NCBI GenBank assembly: GCA_002382325.1
Contig: DGAG01000012.1
Span: 62,001-126,000, forward strand
Length of the DNA: 64,000 bases
Reading direction: 5' to 3'
Origin: Epsilonproteobacteria bacterium UBA4036
GTDB lineage: Bacteria > Campylobacterota > Campylobacteria > Campylobacterales > Arcobacteraceae
This document shows, in pieces, positions 60,819 to 64,000 of the stretch. A program made the position numbers and the translations under genes. Position 1 is the stretch's first letter. Every line of letters begins with the position of its first letter. The notes below the pieces were generated by a model, which worked only from the letters and a program-made list of their open reading frames with translations, made no database searches and was not told where the DNA came from.

Positions 60819-61508
60819 ATGGAAGGTAGATTATTTACGTTCTTAGGTGCCATTGGTGGGCACGGACAAGAATGGATTATATTATCGCACTTTATTTTAG
60901 TAATTGCGATTGTGTTTATGATTAGCAGAGCGGCTACAAGAAAAATGCAACTGGTACCAACAGGTTCACAAAACGTTATGGAAACATTCATCGGTGGAAT
61001 TATTGCTATGGGTGCAGATACTATGGGTGAGAAAAATGCACGACGATATTTACCGTTAATTGGAACCTTGGCTATTGTTATTTTTATAAGCAACATGATT
61101 GGAGTTATTCCAGGATTTGAAGCGCCTACAAGTAACATCAACTTTACGTTATCATTAGCATTAATCGTATTTATTTACTATAACTATGTTGGGATTAAAT
61201 TAAATGGATTTGTTAATTATTTCAAACATTTCATGGGACCAATGCCAGTTCTTGCTCCTTTAATGTTCCCTATTGAAATCATTTCTCACATTTCAAGAAT
61301 TATTTCATTGTCATTTCGACTTTTTGGATCAATTCGAGGAGATGATATGTTCTTAATGGTTCTTTTAATGTTAGTGCCTTGGTTATTACCACTTCCAGGT
61401 TTCTTTTTATTAACTGCATTTGGTTTCTTACAAGCCTTTATTTTCTCTATCTTAACCTATGTGTATATCGCAGGTTCTGTTATGATGGCAGAAGAGGATC
61501 ATCACTAA
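60819..61508 (+). CDS. atpB: ATP synthase F0 subunit a
   Basis: A 229-residue membrane protein with about six helices. The essential Arg is in the helix SLSFRLFGSIRGDD (about 165-178), and IEIISHISRIIS precedes it. It stands alone, away from the rest of the atp genes, as is common in Campylobacterota. A strong terminator follows. Confidence 0.96.
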   Translation: MEGRLFTFLGAIGGHGQEWIILSHFILVIAIVFMISRAATRKMQLVPTGSQNVMETFIGGIIAMGADTMGEKNARRYLPLIGTLAIVIFISNMIGVIPGFEAPTSNINFTLSLALIVFIYYNYVGIKLNGFVNYFKHFMGPMPVLAPLMFPIEIISHISRIISLSFRLFGSIRGDDMFLMVLLMLVPWLLPLPGFFLLTAFGFLQAFIFSILTYVYIAGSVMMAEEDHH

Positions 61509-61534
61509 AAACGTAAATAATTTTACATTATCTC

Positions 61535-61569
61535 AAAGGGAGTAAAGTATTGCTTTACTCCCTTTTTTT
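61535..61569 (+). terminator. Rho-independent terminator of atpB
   Basis: A 13-bp perfect stem, AAAGGGAGTAAAG with CTTTACTCCCTTT, has a 5-nt loop and is followed by a T-run. It is the clearest terminator in the window. Confidence 0.92.
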
Positions 61570-61635
61570 ATCTCTTTTACCCTAATTCAAACCAACTTAG
61601 TATAAAATAACCGATCAACTTTAAAAGGATTTTTT

Positions 61636-62220
61636 GTGGAGAATGAATTTGTATCGTACTTAATTACTGATCCAAAATACTACACCAACGACCCCAAACG
61701 ATTCAGAGAAAAACTCATTAAAGCACTTGACGCCACTAAAGTTAATATGGCGTGTTTTAGAGATAAAACATCCAGTAATTTTGAAGAGTTGGCAAAAATT
61801 TTTGTTCAAACGTGTGAAGATTTTGCAGTGGAGACAATTTTACTTAACTCTGATTATGAATTGGCCTCTAAGCTTGGAGCTACTGGCGTTCATCTGACCT
61901 CTTTGCAGTTTGATAAAATCTTAGAAGCCAAAGCTCAAAATCTTTTTGTAATTATCTCTTGCCACAGTTTTGATGAAATCAAAAAAGCTCAAAACTTACA
62001 TGCCAATGCCGTAACCTTTTCTCCCATTTTTGATACCCCCAATAAAGGACAAGCCAAAGGCATTGATTTGTTAAAAGAGGCCACCATGCTTTATGATATT
62101 GATATTATTGCATTGGGTGGGATTATCAACGAGGAAGAGATTAAAAAAATACGAAAAGCCAAAGCCAAAGGGTTTGCTTCTATTCGATATTTTGTTCACG
62201 AAGCTATACCTCTTTTATAA
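61636..62220 (+). CDS. Thiamine phosphate synthase / TenI-like TIM-barrel protein
   Basis: A 194-residue protein starting at GTG with AAGGA 7 nt upstream. It follows the ThiE/TenI pattern: LITDPKYY at the start, ACFRDKTSSNFEELA, GATGVHLTS (DGVHLGQ-like), SCHSFDEIKKA, AVTFSPIFDTPNKG and ALGGI near the end. It lacks several diphosphate-binding residues of true ThiE (Asp of the NDR motif is NSDYE-like), so TenI-type or divergent ThiE are both possible. Its 3' end overlaps the convergent helicase gene by 17 nt. Confidence 0.78.
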   Translation: MENEFVSYLITDPKYYTNDPKRFREKLIKALDATKVNMACFRDKTSSNFEELAKIFVQTCEDFAVETILLNSDYELASKLGATGVHLTSLQFDKILEAKAQNLFVIISCHSFDEIKKAQNLHANAVTFSPIFDTPNKGQAKGIDLLKEATMLYDIDIIALGGIINEEEIKKIRKAKAKGFASIRYFVHEAIPLL

Positions 62221-64000
62221 AGAGCTCTTCTTGTTTTAAATAGATAATATACCCTAAAACTTCTTGCTTTGGCAATATGGCTTTAATGGCTTTTTTATAG
62301 TGTTGCACTTGAAAGATATGTTCATTTAACTCTTCTTGTGTGGTTTTATAATCAAAAATATAACACTTATTTGCATCGTACACCAATAAATCTATGATTC
62401 GTATCTCATTTTTATACATCAGCGCTTGTTCTTTGACCCATGTGGTTTGATGAAGAATCTCTTGAAATGGGATGTGATAAATTAATCGCAAAATTCTTTG
62501 TTTCATATCTTCAAAATCACTGGCACTTAAATAGGTGTTATATCGACTTTTTGATAAATCAAGGGCAAAGGTTAAACTCTTTTCATCAAAGGCTTTCATC
62601 ATTTCTAAACAATAGTGCGTTGCCAATCCAAAATATTTGGCATGTAAAGAGTAGCTGTTCTCCTCTTTTGATTGCACAATTTTTTGCTCTTGTTTGCCCA
62701 AATTAAGTGGTGTATACTCAATGGCTTTTACTTGTTTTGCAACAACATACTCTCTTTGTTGAATCGTTATAGTTCCAATACATAAAGGCGTCAGATTCAA
62801 ACAATCAAATACAGAATTTTTAACTTTTTTTATAACCAACAAATTACTCTTTGCTCGGGTTAATGCCACATACAAAATATTGATTTCATCTTCTACACTC
62901 AAGGCTTTCTCTTTTTGTAAAGCGTTATAATACGCTTCATCAAAATTTTCCAAATTGGGCGTTTTATAGTAAATATTTTTTAAATCAATGGCATCGTACT
63001 CAAATAACAATGACGATTTATCACTGTTTTTTCGTTTTATACGGTCAAGCAAAATAACCGTTTCAAACTCTAAACCTTTGGATTTAAATATCGTCAATAT
63101 TTGAATCCCCAATTGTGCTTTATTTTGTATAGAGGCTTCTAAAAAATTGATTTCATATATAAAATCAACAATATGCAAATAAGAAGAGGAAACTTCAATT
63201 AAACTCATAACATTTTCATCCATCAAAGTTAATGTTTGTGCAATTTGTTTAATCAAATGAGGAATTTTAAAATACAGCCACTCCTCTTTTAATGGCAAAG
63301 GCGTGTTCAAACGGTTTCCCATTAACGCGTTGCAATTGCTTTTGTAAATTTCTTCTTGAAAATAGAGATATTTAATCGCATTAATCACGGCTTTAACATT
63401 GGCTTGATTAATCAATTTTGACGTCATTTCTGTGGATATTTTAATGTGCGGTAACTCTTCTTGTAAATAGGTGTACACATTCAAAACATCGTCATTGGTA
63501 TAGGTTAAGATTGCAATATCATTGGGATGAACTCCTTGTTGCAACAAGCTATTAACCGTATGCAAAATAGTTGAAAATCTGTTTTCTTCTTCAAATTCAT
63601 CTTCAATAACTTGAACAAATCCATTGGGTTTTCGGTACTTTTGTTCATAATATTCATACGTTGGCAATTTAAGAAAAACGGTATTGACAAACTCAACAAT
63701 ATGTTGTGCGCTTCGATAATTTGTGTGCAACGCTTCAACTTCAATTGAAGGATAGCTTTTTGCCACATAATCAAAAAGTTCACGTTTGCCTCCTCGAAAT
63801 CGATAAATCGATTGCTTGGTATCACCCACATAAAAAAATGTCTTAAATTGCGTACCAAATCCTGAGGTTATCTCTTCAATTATGGGTTCTAAGATTTTAT
63901 ATTGTAACAGCGATGTGTCTTGAAATTCATCAATCAACAAATGGGTATATTGGCTATCGAGTCTAAAATACAAAAACTCTTTGTCGATTTTTTCTTGCAA
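62204..64000 (-). CDS. AddA/RecB-like UvrD-family helicase-nuclease, 5' end cut by window
   Basis: The last 598 residues of a leftward gene that begins beyond the window. It shows helicase motif II LLIDEFQDTS, motif III FFYVGDTKQSIYRFRGG, motif V-like IQILTIFKSKGLEFETVIL and motif VI LYVALTRAKSNLLVI. The C-terminal nuclease domain has the PD-(D/E)xK-like RIIDLLVYDANKCYIFDYKT. It belongs to the recombinational double-strand-break repair complex AddAB/RecBCD type. Walker A lies in the missing part. Confidence 0.9.
   Translation of the reverse strand: MQEKIDKEFLYFRLDSQYTHLLIDEFQDTSLLQYKILEPIIEEITSGFGTQFKTFFYVGDTKQSIYRFRGGKRELFDYVAKSYPSIEVEALHTNYRSAQHIVEFVNTVFLKLPTYEYYEQKYRKPNGFVQVIEDEFEEENRFSTILHTVNSLLQQGVHPNDIAILTYTNDDVLNVYTYLQEELPHIKISTEMTSKLINQANVKAVINAIKYLYFQEEIYKSNCNALMGNRLNTPLPLKEEWLYFKIPHLIKQIAQTLTLMDENVMSLIEVSSSYLHIVDFIYEINFLEASIQNKAQLGIQILTIFKSKGLEFETVILLDRIKRKNSDKSSLLFEYDAIDLKNIYYKTPNLENFDEAYYNALQKEKALSVEDEINILYVALTRAKSNLLVIKKVKNSVFDCLNLTPLCIGTITIQQREYVVAKQVKAIEYTPLNLGKQEQKIVQSKEENSYSLHAKYFGLATHYCLEMMKAFDEKSLTFALDLSKSRYNTYLSASDFEDMKQRILRLIYHIPFQEILHQTTWVKEQALMYKNEIRIIDLLVYDANKCYIFDYKTTQEELNEHIFQVQHYKKAIKAILPKQEVLGYIIYLKQEELFIKEV

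Noticed and set aside
1..64000. tRNA, rRNA and CRISPR arrays
   Set aside because: No T-loop-like GTTCGA sequence in a foldable intergenic context, no rRNA-like stretch and no regularly spaced direct repeats were seen.

Overview
The window is a 64 kb piece of an AT-rich chromosome from a member of the Campylobacterota, most likely an Arcobacter-like (Arcobacteraceae) denitrifying or nitrate-respiring bacterium. The evidence is the periplasmic nitrate reductase operon in the order napA-G-H-B-F-x-L-D without napC, a free-standing atpB, a short-form hisG, a type III pantothenate kinase, and the many GGDEF, PAS and TonB genes. The genus is inference; Sulfurimonas-like relatives share several of these traits. 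No rRNA, tRNA or CRISPR array was seen.

Left part (1-20 kb), nitrogen-oxide respiration. A truncated precorrin-2 dehydrogenase (siroheme branch), a two-TM protein and a two-gene heme-copper enzyme (subunit I with Asp at one CuB position, subunit II without any CuA ligand) read leftward behind a TTGAC-N4-ATCAA box. After a small variable island come a fused siroheme decarboxylase (AhbA-AhbB/NirDL-GH type), a DNR-like Crp/Fnr regulator with a TrpD2-like gene, and the ten-gene nap operon behind a TTGAC-N4-GTCAA box. Together they look like one regulon for nitrate, nitrite and NO reduction. The heme-copper pair is best read as a candidate alternative NO reductase.

The variable island (about 3.4-7.1 kb) holds an ORF6N-domain gene lacking its proper start, an IS110-family element and an Abi-alpha-type gene. 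The IS110 element can be delimited by its CT core to about 1,270 bp. It sits inside a palindromic intergenic repeat, a second copy of which lies 140 bp upstream. The leader before the transposase carries four short stretches that match the left and right target and the left and right donor, as expected of a bridge RNA.

Middle part (19-37 kb): housekeeping genes (serS, trpS, hisG, coaX), a TAXI-type binding protein, a heme-linked GGDEF-EAL protein, then nitrate assimilation: nasA-nirB-nirD leftward and the nitrate/nitrite ABC transporter nrtABC rightward from a shared control region.

Metal region (37-46 kb): a FecI-FecR-TonB receptor set with Fur-like sites, a decayed mntP remnant, a second TonB receptor divergent from an RcnR/DmeR-like regulator and a DmeF-like cation exporter, with paired GCAACT-n-AGTTGC palindromes between them.

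Right part (46-64 kb): MOSC protein, DUF815 ATPase, split ThrE exporter, a DUF4917/SIR2-like gene followed by a 119 bp foldback, SDR, DedA, diguanylate cyclase, spore-photoproduct-lyase-like radical SAM protein, trmD-rplS, metE, ilvA, atpB, a ThiE-like gene, and the truncated end of an AddA/RecB-like helicase-nuclease.
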